Shown: one piece after another, positions 42,348-54,400 of the stretch | Layout: each line of letters starts with the position of its first letter | Numbering within the stretch: the stretch's first letter is position 1 | From: Lamellibrachia satsuma | Taxonomy: Eukaryota; Annelida; Polychaeta; Sabellida; Siboglinidae | Length of the DNA stretch: 64,000 nucleotides | Direction: 5' to 3' | Assembly (NCBI GenBank): GCA_033239005.1 | Contig: BSQZ01000006.1 | Coordinates: 3,347,501 to 3,411,500 of the forward strand | The notes under the pieces: generated by a model | Seen by the model: only the letters and a program-made list of their open reading frames with translations | Databases searched by the model: none | Told to the model about the DNA's origin: nothing | Translations under genes and position numbers: made by a program

Positions 42348-42548
42348 TCAGCAATCAATGAATGGAACAAATTATCTACAGATTGTGTAACTGCTAGCAG
42401 CGTGAATATGTTTAAAAACAAAGCTGACACATCTAGGGAGGGCGGATTACACATAAATAAAAAATGTTGGACTCTCGATAAGCCATTGGCTTCTTTGTCC
42501 ACTTGCCATGTGGGCCTTTGCCTTGGATGGAAATGTTGTTAAATCTAC
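42348..42548 (+). repeat. CR1-like LINE 3' tail
   Basis: The frame from 42354 reads NEWNKLSTDCVTASSVNMFK then NKAD, matching the W..LP..VV.A.SVN.FK..LD ending of CR1/Jockey-type RTs. It is followed by the tail shared with the other copies (TTGGACTCTCGATAAGCCAT and so on). Confidence 0.75.
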
Positions 42549-42599
42549 TATCGATAATTCACTATCGAGTATAACCATCGATAATTAAATATATTAAAT

Positions 42600-42715
42600 T
42601 TTGTATCGACAGTATATTGTTAAACTTAGTATCGACAGTATTGTTCAATTTAGTATCGACAGTATTGTTAAATTTAGCATCGATAGTATTGTTAAATTTA
42701 GTATCGACATTATTG
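42600..42715. repeat. 27-bp minisatellite (AGTATCGACAGTATTGTTAA)
   Basis: Five imperfect units, encoding an incidental IDSIVKFS-like peptide on the plus strand. Confidence 0.9.
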
Positions 42716-43428
42716 CCCGTAATTATTCCGTCAGCGGTGACGAGGCATGTGGCCGGGAAGACGAATGTTGTGGCTGCAATTGCCAATAAGCCAAAATGTT
42801 GACGATTGACATGTGCTGATGAATTACCTGTGCTACTACGTGGTAGGGTGACACACGACAAACTAATGGGTGAGTAAGCTACGTTATTTACGTGCCCAAT
42901 GCAGGGGTGGATCCAGACACAACAAAACTGGGGGTGTACAGTTCCCCCAAAAGACACCAGGTAACAATGTTGCCACTGCGGTCAATACTAATAATAATTA
43001 TTGCCACACATCCACGCACAAAAACTACCACAACAGTATCAGCGGCAAAGAACTATACAGATGTGCAAGCAACTTCATTCCTACTTAATCCTTTCACAGT
43101 TATACCCCATGATATTTAACGATAACTGTGTCCCAACCAACCGTGTGTTATACCTAGACATAAATGGAAGAACTTGTCTCACATGTGCATCCTAGCAGCA
43201 TGAATGTAATCCTCATGGATCACTAATACTTTATTAATTTGCCCCATTTATTAATCTGCAATTGATGTTACAACTTACTCCGACGTGTGTTGCAACTTAC
43301 TAACTGTGGGACAAGTTGTAACAGCTCGAATAAGCCCACGGTTAATAAATTTCCAGTTTACTTGTAAATTAGACATGGGTATACGCGAGTTACAACTGCA
43401 ACAATGGTCGGTACATGGTACTTCCAGT

Positions 43429-43475
43429 CAGGGGCGTCCGCAGGAATTTTTCCAGGGAGGGGCAAGAAATATATG

Positions 43476-43547
<72 letters not shown>

Positions 43548-43632
43548 TGTAAAGTTAACATATATACTTTGTGCTCACGAATATACGTCCGAAAACAATT
43601 CCGGAGAAGCAAGTGGCCCCCCGCGGACGCTT
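43429..43632. mobile_element. Possible MITE containing (GTGC)n
   Basis: The left end CAGGGGCGTCCGCAGG and the right end CCCCGCGGACGCT are approximate inverted copies. The interior carries (GT)n(GTGC)n at 43472-43550. Confidence 0.4.
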
Positions 43633-43639
43633 ATGGATG

Positions 43640-45340
43640 GCTTGATCAATACTGGCAGTTTTAGTGACTTGTAGCGACGCCTTGTCTTGCATATAAGTTT
43701 GGACAATCGAAGAAAAGACGCTTGACGTTGTCAACAATTGTATACGTAGGTTCGCGGACAGTAATTCTAGCGTTCGTAGAAAGGGTATAAGTGGGGTGGA
43801 CGGTTGACGCCGGAGATGAAGCTGTGAACGACGACATTGTTATGCACACATGTGTATAAGATGTAATAACAAGGGTGCATAATCCATTTAACAACAGTAA
43901 CATGTACGCGTGGCACTTACTTTGCGATCCACGCATTCTTTGCTGTAACAACTTGTCCCGGGCTAGTTGTTACATTCGATCGCGCCTGAGAAACTATGAT
44001 ATGGAATATCATTGACATGGTACATTTTTATTAATAGGAATAATGGGTCTACATTCAATGTATACGTTGACAGAAATAATGTATCTAACATGCATTTCAC
44101 AAAAAGTGACTTTAACTGAAAGTTGTAACAACTAGCCCCGGTCTCCACTATGCCCTTTTTTTGCCCTTTTTTATTGTGGCTACATCATGAGTGGGATAAT
44201 TCATTCAATAATTAGTAGATTACATGTCATAGTCATGTTGAAGTGTAATTCTATATAATGTTATTAATAACATGCAAGCCCTCAGGGAGGATTCTCTTCG
44301 AGAGAATTTTCAGAAATCACCGGCTGATTGTGTACACCATAACACCCCTCCTTTCAAAACTCTGTGACCGGACTGAAGTAGTAGAAACGGATGCTCAAAT
44401 TCTACTGTGCTCCAACACCTCCCTTGCATCGTTTTCGCGCTTCCGTTGCCGCTTTGGGGAGAAATGGAAGAGACCATAAATTTAAATCATGGCGGAAGCA
44501 CGCGTTCAGTACACGATTCTGCATTGCGGAAATCGAAGTCGAACGTACATCATTAAAACACACTCAGTGTAGAAGAAAAGCTGCCGTTCCTTTTATTTAG
44601 AAATTTTTTATTTGGAACAAAACACTGCATTTCGCATTTCGGACATGATCATCAGCTGGGTATAATACTGTTTATTACGTGCAGTCGTTACAGCTGCTCT
44701 CTAGGCAGGTTTAGGTGACCTTGCACGAGAGAAAGTTGAATAGTAATTAGTGATAACGCTGAAGTGTGTTCACGGTGTCTCAACAACTTATTCTGACGCG
44801 ATGATAAATCTGGTCGGAATAAGAGGGGCGCACGATGGATATCCCCTGGACCAGCCCATGCTCTGTCAACGTCCATATCCCAGTTTGAAGCAAAACATAG
44901 AATGAGCTAAACAGACATCTATAAATTCAAATATTAAAGTTTTTTAAGTAATGATATGTGGAATAGGTGGTAGTCGACAATAGGATGATATAGATGTAGA
45001 ATGTGATGTATATTGGAACTCATGACAATATTCCAAGTAGAACAATGTGCATGGTCGTGCTGCGCATGATCATATCTACGTTAGTACCCTAAACGATTTT
45101 CAAAGAAAATAATAAAAGAAAGACCATCTCGCCTACCTACCCTATCATTTGAGAGCATTATAACTAGAAACACATATATTATTCTTGTATGCCTAACAAG
45201 TTGTGTACGTTTGTGAAAACATGATTGTTTATCACTTTATGGCTTTATATAGTAACTGGTGACCAAACAATATATGACACCTTGTTTCTTTAACCGACAG
45301 AGATTCTGAAACAAAGTATCAACACATTGCGTCATTCGTT
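43640..45340. other. Intergenic, no gene seen
   Basis: Contains a TIR-like end CTAGCCCCGGTCTCCAC at about 44132-44148, similar to the 9842-11540 element, and GTTGTAACAACT motifs near 43945-43972 and 44120-44135. Otherwise nothing is supported. Confidence 0.5.
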
Positions 45341-45448
45341 AATTGAGCGGGAAATGGTTGCGCGCCAAACGAATTCAAGTCAGGGAGATATTTGCTGGCG
45401 GCATTCGCATTGATCACACAGGGAAGGGGACTTCACCGTGCTGGAACA

Positions 45449-48400
45449 ATGCGTTGGCTGATTCTTATCGTTATCATCAGCATCTGTCAAATATGGCATG
45501 TCTCTCCCAAAAAGAAGCGGAGATCATTTACTCTGCCAGCATGTGATGACTGCACACGTCTCTTCAAGCTTCCTACGTATTTCACGGTCAGGAACTCTAC
45601 GTATAAATACGCCCACGTGAGTATCGTTTTACAATCAAATCAGGACAAGAACCGTAATATGTTGTTATAAATAAAATCTTTATTTCGCACATTAAAATGG
45701 CAATTGTACAATATTTGAAATACAGTTATTTCAGCAATGACATCGTTAACATCATCATAGCTAAAAGTATCGCAAGTTTTAAGACCATTTCTATCATGTC
45801 AGATAGAACACGTCAGATATCTTTTCGTCGGACACGCCCGCCTGCTACACGCGGCCAATACTTTTTTGCAATAGCACGACGAGCAGACGCGTCCTCATGC
45901 ATGTTGTATTTATAACGCATATGACAGTAGTTACCAGTTGCCCGTGGTAGTTACCACCACAATTCGACCATGAATTTTTAATTGATAATTTAGCAACATT
46001 GACATTGCTTATCACTGACACTGGCGATTTGTAGTTTAGAGCCTTAGCCTTATGCATAATTCCATAAACTTCATGAAGCTTTGCTTCAGGTTGACCAATA
46101 ATCGTAATAGTGGCAAACTATCAGACAACAACGAGACAACATCGCCTTGTGTAAGAGATACCAATCCCACAACTGTCTGAGACTGAGAGCCTTGCGCCAT
46201 GCACATGCGCTACATATATTGCCAACACTTTTATTCTGTCTCTGACTAAGAATCGGTGTGCAGGTATTAATGCCTGGCGAGACGGCTGCAATAATGCCCA
46301 TCCCGTGGAAGGTATTCATTCCATCGAGCGAGGGTTCGACTGTTATATTCCACATTATGATGCGAAGCCAGGAATGTCGACACTCTATAAGACCCTCAGG
46401 CAGTGCAAAACAAATATTAAATAATGATAACAGACATACGTGCAGTTGATTGTTTATTAATAGATAAATTATTTCGCTTACATTTACTAAAAACACATCA
46501 AAGCTAGTATCGAGTGTGGGTGTATCAACTAGTCCACTCCAGATCGCAACCCTACGCCCCACCCTACGGCTAAAAATCGGGGTTCACTGTGTCTAAAATG
46601 TGACCTTCACCAGTAATTAATGAAGTTAAACTTCTGATATATCGTTGTGTAGATTAATAAATTACTTTTCCAACGGTATGCATCAAGTATATGTAATGCG
46701 CAAAGAAAATACATAACATAGCCTAATTAACGCGTGCCCCTACATTTCACTATGCCAAAATGTGACCGGCAGCGACTTTCGACCACTTGTCATTATCGTC
46801 AAAAATGACAATGTTCCACCACGTGGATTTCGGTGGACTTTTTTCTCTGGTACTGTAGACATGTAGTACTATTACTAACTAAAAACGCCATCATAAATTA
46901 CTATTGCAATTTGTTTGAGGTTTATCCTCAGTTTTGGCGTAGATTGACTGGACGTAAAGGGCAAGGGCAAAACTTCTGCCAAAATGCCACCAAAACACTT
47001 TACAAAAGCTCCTGCTTCTAAAGTTAAGCAACATGATGAGGATGACACGTCAGGCACATCTCACTACGCAAACAGCCTGACTGCTCATAGAGTGTGTTGA
47101 ATGTCGGGAAAACAAGAGTTGTGTATGGGAGAAAACAACTGTCAGAACGGCAGAAAACTACTACTGTCACAGTTTGTGGTAGCCACATCACTTGTGGTAG
47201 CCACATCACACCGCCTAGTCACTCACTGCATGGCGTCGTCGTAGTTAGGATGGACATCAACTGTTCAAGCTCAATAGAAGCCCCATTCTACAGCTCTGCC
47301 CTGGGACCAGGGAACATATGATTTTACTCATTACTGTGGTGCAGAGACGTGAAGCTGAAGTTTCAAAACAGTGTTTCCCATCTGTGCTGGGTGCAGCAGG
47401 GATGGCTATGCGAAAGCTGTGATTCGCAGTTGGTGCAGACGCTTTATTTTTATTTCGGTGTAATAACGTGTGTCCAAATTTACTGTAGTGTTCAAAAAAT
47501 ATATAGTTTAATTGGGGACACAACAGGTGAAATGGCATTTTTTGACTAAATTACTCATAATGTGTTTCCATCGTATTCTCATAGGACATAGCTTCGTATG
47601 TTTACTATCCATAAAGTTAACTTTTATCTTAATTACATACATCTAAATCAGTTTTATTCATGGGTAAAGCATGACTTTTTGAAGTAAAAAAAAACCATTT
47701 TTCAATCTTTGACGGCTGTTTTCTCAAAACCATGATTTTCACATTTGGGAGAAGGATATACTTCTGGAAGTAAATATGCTAACAAAATAAGGTTTTTAGT
47801 GTTGAATTAAGCTTATTCTTCTTTTCACAACTGGCAGAATATTTTTAAAGTTACATCAGTAATTGCCAAAAAAATTTTTTTATTCCAAGCCGTTAAAAAA
47901 ATTATGAAGGCATACTGAAGACGATTTTGCAAGAATTATAATGATATCTTGGTTCAATAAAGAATGGCACTGATTCTCAATTTGCCTATATTTGTTCAAA
48001 ATGGTGGCCATTTTGTTTGTTACCATGAAAACGGGGGCCTGGCAGAACAAAGTTGAATGTGTTTTACTCAGTAAGACCCATTATACGGAAACAATTGTAC
48101 TCACTGTTCAAATTAAAAATAAATCCTATTTAGCTGTGATCAAACTCAGCAGCGCATTAAAAACCAAACCATTGCCCATTGGGTTAGACACAGTGATCGA
48201 AATTAACGCCTTTTTATCGCCCCCAAAACCGCAATACACATTCACTGTATTTTCAGTCTAAGTGTAGCAGATTCATGTTATGGTACAAGATCAACTTTTT
48301 TTGCTACGCTAAAACAGATCGCATACGTTCCCCTAGGTGTCGCCGTTTCGGGAAGCGGGTAGTTCAGCATGCACAATGGATACACGCACTGGACGATAAC

Positions 48401-51400
48401 ATACGTTTTTAAGCAATTGCCGTTTTTAATATGCTAAATATAGGAAGTCACATTGCGCAGGCGCAACTGAAAGGTCCGCCAGGTGTTTTGAGGCGTTGTT
48501 TAAAAAAAAATAGTTATACACTGGTCGTCAGGTGGCGCTGGTGGTTGGAGGAACCGGCTGCCACCTACGGTGACACCACCTTATGAAGGAAGGAAGCGGC
48601 TGGCAACTATACGGTGGCGCCACCTTGCGGGTGGCTCCGCATTGCACATTGTAAGCCTCCAAAAAGATGCGTTCCTGGGAAATTGCATTTGCATTTGCAT
48701 CAAGTGAAACATTTGCATCTGCATTCAAATGCATTGACATGCATTTGTTAACAAGCCTGCTTCACGGTAACGCGTAAACAACAGTTTGCTATGTCCAACT
48801 GCACATGAGCATGCATACGTGTAGAACTTTACGCATTGGAAAGCGCCACTTTTACAGAAATCACGGGATGCTACATGTAGCAATGCCGGAGCTCGTTAGG
48901 CGGCGCTAGTAGTGCTGTGATCGGCAAGTCGACCAAAACGTGTACTCACAGATGCCCGTTTATAGGGGGTGCTTTAACGGTCCATAGCAGCTGACATAGA
49001 CCACCTGTAATAAAAGTGTGCACATGCCTGTAAAGCTGAATAAACGTGCTTTACTCTGATATACATCGTATTTCTTTAGGTGAAAGTATATTGTTTTTAA
49101 GGTGAAATTTTCATGATTCTCGCAAATCCGGGATTCACTTTGATTCGCGAAAAAAAACCTATTGTATGTCTTTCATTGATCATTCATTATCAACAATTTT
49201 TTATATTTTGGCTAGGTCTGGCTAGTGTACAACTAAAACAACCCCATGAAAGACATACAAACAATTGTATGCCTTTCATTGATCATTTATGAACACTGAA
49301 GCCAATCACTGTCCACTGAAGCCAATAATTATCTAGCTATGAGAACGTTAGGTGGCGCCACACACAGGTCAGAATAATAAATTATACGATGTTCTAGCTC
49401 ACTGTTGTTTCAAGTTCGTCTTTCTCGTCGTAGTTGTTTAAAGCTCATATAGATCCGCTCTTCAAGTACGTGTATAAGTAGTAATTGATCGATCGAACTA
49501 TATTATCGTGTAGGACTGTATGTTTGAAGTTCTGGGGGGTGTTTTGCTCATTGTGGCGGGAAATACAACATGTATGTTTTTATCCAGGTGAGCACTAACG
49601 GATTCATCGTCTTGTGGCAAGGGAAACCACGAAAAACTGTGAAACTCCCCAAAATGCCACCCGTCACAAACCTTCGGGTGCCCCTCCTGGCTCCATTTTG
49701 GACGAACATCACGACCAAGTTCCGACGTAAGACCCGTAGATATCCCAAAGTGACAGTGTACACGAAGGCATCACGCAAACTGAAAAAAATCGTGAATAAA
49801 TATATCCGTACGAAGACCGGAATCAACTTCAATACCAGGAAGATGTTTACTGTCAAATGGTACAAAGTGACGTATGCGGGCGGGTCGAAGTTTACTAAGG
49901 TATGAACGGGTGCTCTTATCATGTACAATATTGCAAGGTGCAGGTAAACAGTTCGGTCATTGTCTCGTAAAACTAATAGTGAATTTAGCTCCCAGATAAA
50001 AAAATTCATAATCATGTCGAAGTGAATATGCGTCAGACAATTGAGTTTTTCATTTCGTCCATACTGAATTACTACAGAGTAACTAAGAAATTTCATAACT
50101 TGGTTTACTCAAACGACAATTTTTTATTTAGACAATTAAAAGTCGCAACTTACATAAGTCTCGGAGGACTTTTTACCTACCATGGACTTAGCTTAGCAGA
50201 ATCAAAATATAAACTTTTCATATCACAAAGCTTCACATTACAAACTTCCAACTTACAAACTTCATGTTGCAAACTTTCAACTTACAAACCAAATTACAAA
50301 GTTTCATATCATAAACTTTCAGCTTAAAAACTTGCAAAACAAACTTCATAACACAAGCTTTCATGTTACAAACTTTCATAACATAAACTTTCAAAACATA
50401 CTTTTCATATCACAAAGATTCACATCTCAAACTTCCAACTTGGAAACTTGATGTTAAGGGTTAAGGAAGCAGAAAATTGCATGTTTTGTCCTCCGGTAAA
50501 AACATGCAATTTTCTGTTTCCTTAAACCTAACTTACTTTTCGTTGTAACCCTAAAACAGTTCGGTCACCATCCGCCAGGTGTCGCCACTAGTGCCAACAC
50601 TCCTTGTTGCTGCCATCGTAACCCTGATTACTTATTCCACTAGATGGCGAAACCTTAAGCCTAACTGTTTCGTTACGTATCCGCTAGGTATCGCTATCAT
50701 AACCCTAACTGCTTCATTGCGTGTCTGCTAAGTGCCATTATATGTTGTATGGAAGTTACTTCACTTTCAAAGTCACGTGGCTGTCATGGCCATCCGGACT
50801 TGAACCATCGAAAAGATGGCCGCTACACAGACGCTTCCTTGTCACGTGATTTACTTACATGATTTGGACTTAATGATTTTTCGAGAATAACATTTGATAC
50901 GTAGAGGAGTTGGTCAGAAGTTTCTGAGTTGAAGCATTGTTTTGTTGTTTCGCTACTTTGCTGTTTCACTGCTTTGCTGCCTCACTACTTCCCTGCTTTG
51001 CTGCTTCTCTGCCTCGCTACTTGGAAGGAATATAGGTGAAGTCGTCGCACATTTGGTCGGTAGAGGCGCAATGTACATAACGTGGAAGCGTTTCTACATG
51101 GTTCATTGCGACAAAATGCAACTAAAAACAGTACTTAGATAGCATTGAAGCGCAAGCTAAAACTGGACGTTTGTAATATGAAGTTAGTAATATGAATGTT
51201 TATGTTTTGAAAGTTTGTAAGTTGGAAGTATGTAAGTTGGAAGAATGTAAGTTGAAAGTTTTAGTTTGTAAGTAGAACGTTTATGATATGAAAGTTTGTG
51301 TTATGAAACTTTGTAATTTGGTTTGTAAGTTGAAAGTTTGCAACATGAAGTTGGTAAGTTGGAAGTTTGCAAGTTTGAAGTTTGTAATGTGAAACTGTGA

Positions 51401-54400
51401 TATGAAAAGTTTATGTTATGAAAGTTTGTTACATAAAAGTTTGCATTATGGAAAGTTTATGTTTTGAAAGTTTGTAAGTCGGAAGTATGTGAGTTGAAAG
51501 TTTATAAGTTGAAAGTTTATGATATGAAAGTTTGTGTTATGAAAGTTCATAACATGAAAGTCTGTGTTATGAAAAGTTTATGTTTTGAAAGTTTGAAGTA
51601 TGTAAGTTGAAGGTTTGTAAGTTGAAAGTTTGCAACATGAAGTTTGTTAGTTTGCAAGTTGGAAGTTTGTAACGTAAAACTTTGTGATATGAAAAGTTTA
51701 TGTTTTGAAAGTTTGTTATAAAAATGTGTAAGTTGAATGTTTGTGAGTTTGTAAGTTGAAAGTTTGTGTTATGAAACTTTGTAATTTCATTTGTTAGTTT
51801 GTAAGTTGAAAGTTTGCAACATGAAAGTTTGTAAGTTGGAAGTTTGTGATGTGAAACTTTGTGATATGAAGTTTATATTTTGAAAGTTAATGAGTCGAAG
51901 CACTGTTTCGTTGTTTCACTGCTTTGCTGCTTCACTGCGTCAATACTTGGAATATTTTGTCAGTAGAGGCACTACTTGGAAGGAATGTAGGTGAAGTCAT
52001 TGTCTTTTCAGTCGGTAGAGGCACTACTTGGAAGGAATGTAGGTGAAGTCATTGTCTTTTCAGTCCGTAGAGGCACTACTTGGAAGGAATGTAGTTGAAG
52101 TCATTGTCTTTTCAGTCCGTAGAGGCACTACTTGGAAGGAATGTAGGTGAAGTCATTGCCTTTTCAGTCGGTAGAGGCACTACTTGGAAGGAATATAGGT
52201 GAAGTCATTGCCTTTTCAGTCGGTAGAGGCACTACTTGGAAGGAATGTAGGTGAAGTCATTGTCTTTTCAGTCCGTAGAGGCACTACTTGGAAGGAATGT
52301 AGGTGAAGTCATTGTCTTTTCAGTCCGTAGAGGCACTACTTGGAAGGAATGTAGGTGAAGTCATTGCCTTTTCAGTCGGTAGAGGCACTACTTGGAAGGA
52401 ATGTAGGTGAAGTCATTGCCTTTTCAGTCCGTAGAGGCACTACTTGGAAGGAATGTAGGTGAAGTCATTGCCTTTTCAGTCGGTAGAGGCACTACTTGGA
52501 AGGAATGTAGGTGAAGTCATTGCCTTTTCAGTCGGTAGAGGCACTACTTGGAAGGAATGTAGGTGAAGTCATTGCCTTTTCAGTCGGTAGAGGCACTACT
52601 TGGAAGGAATATAGGTAAAGTTATTGTTTAATCGGTTGGTAGAGGCGCTACTTTGAAGAATACAGGTCAAGTTAGTACACACATACTCACTAGAGGCACT
52701 ACTTGGAAGGGAAATAGGTTGAGTCAGTACCTATTCGAATGTTAGGAGGTAGTTGTTGAGAAGGAAGATAGGTCAAGTTAGCGTATATAGGGTTGCTACT
52801 TGCTAGAGACAATGATTTGACGAAATGTAGGTCGTTATTGCATATTTGGTCATTAGAAGTGCTGCTTGGAAGAAATACGGTTGAAGTTATTGTATATTTA
52901 TTCGCTACAGGTGTTACTTGAAAGGTATATGGGTGAAGTTGTTGCATGTTCGGTCACTCGAAGCGTTACTTGTACTGGAAATATGTCGAGTTAGTACATA
53001 TTTAGTCGCTAGGAGGTAGTTGTTGAGAAGGAAGATGTAGGGTTGCTAGAAACAACGATTGGATGAAGTGTAGGTCAAGTTAGTACATACATACACACTA
53101 GAGGCGCTACTTGGAATCGGAAGTGTTTATTTGACCCACAGATTAAACAGTACAGCTGTCAATACAGTGAAAATCTACAGCTCAAATAACGTGTTAATAA
53201 TACTGTAACAAGTAATACATGTATTGTAAACTAAAATGTGAAAATCTCCAGCTCAAGTAACATGTGTTAATAAATAACAAGTAATACATGTATTGTAAAC
53301 TAAAATGTGAAAATCTCCAGCTCAAGTAACATGTGTTAATAAATAACAAGTAATACATGTATTGTAAACTAAAATGTGAAAATCTCCAGCTCAAGTAACA
53401 TGTGTTAATAAATAACAAGTAATACATGTATTGTAAACTAAAATGTGAAAATCTCCAGCTCAAGTAACATGTGTTAATAAATAACAAGTAATACATGTAT
53501 TGTAAACTAAAATGTACAACACAAATATGAATTTATGCAACTTACCAGGTGCATAACAAGTTTTATGAAATAACCAAGGCAGGTCTTCGCTAAACTTGCC
53601 CTGGTTATCCGAGACTACACTGGAATTATTTGGCCAAATAAATTGTATTACTCCGCGCGAATCAGTCATAAACGGCTTAGCGGAAACCAGTTCAAACCGG
53701 AGCCAGTAGCTTGAATCTTTCGCTCCAGTCTCTGCATTGCGAAGTTGTGTCTAAAATTTGTCTCTCGAAATACTTTGGTTTTCACCAACCGTCTTTACGT
53801 CTTCAAATACGTTTTGAGAGTCCTCACTTCGATCTGCGTCTACTGACTTGCAGGAGGAAGATCGCCTCAACACTCGTTTCAGCTGAGTATCGTTTCATTT
53901 GTTATTACTTCGTCGGTTGCCTCGTGGTTAATTTGTTCTTGTTTCGTTTTATGTTTAAACTTCCCGCAATCGGCCATTCAATATGTCGGCAGCGAAGTCG
54001 GATCTAGTTGTGCTTGGGCATAGCCGCGCGTATTGGTTGGGCACGTTCATAGAATCTGCGGGGCTACTTGATGACTTAGAAAGACTAGGTCACACGTGCA
54101 CAGTTCGTTTTATGGGTCGAAGGGGAGCGTCCATTAAAACGTTTCGAGAACCGGCGACCATGACCCTGATTTCTGCCTGCGTCCCCGACATAGTCATTAC
54201 CTTTCTTTGGGGCAACGATCTAGATGGAAAGTTTCCCCCACCTCCAGAGGCATTAGGGTTGCAACTAGGTAGATTAGGTGATGAATTGTTAGCTTTAGGG
54301 GTCCGTCAGGTATGTCTTTGCCAAATCGAGCGCCGCAAGAAATGGCGCTATTTCGATTTTGATACGGGAGCGGCTCGCGTTGCATCCGCTAATGCTGCGT

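Noticed and set aside
42875..43674. ORFs around 42870-43674 with Arg/Val/Cys-Ala repeats
   Set aside because: Frames of (GTGC)n microsatellite and MITE sequence; CVRACVRA is a microsatellite translation.
46264..46425. Alternative terminal exon for the NIDO-AMOP signal-peptide exon (frame with GFDCYIPHYDAKPGMS)
   Set aside because: Its acceptor would need phase 1 whereas exon 1 ends in phase 0, and exon 1 joins directly to VSTNGFIVL at 49588.
46086..46562. 158-codon minus-strand ORF in NIDO-AMOP intron 1
   Set aside because: No recognisable motif, composition rich in Cys/Leu typical of chance frames, and no matching splice sites.
53194..53496. Minus-strand ORF of 23-residue repeats, considered as a repeat protein
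   Set aside because: Exact 69-bp DNA repeats with an open frame by divisibility; the peptide is hydrophobic and low-complexity with no start or end context.
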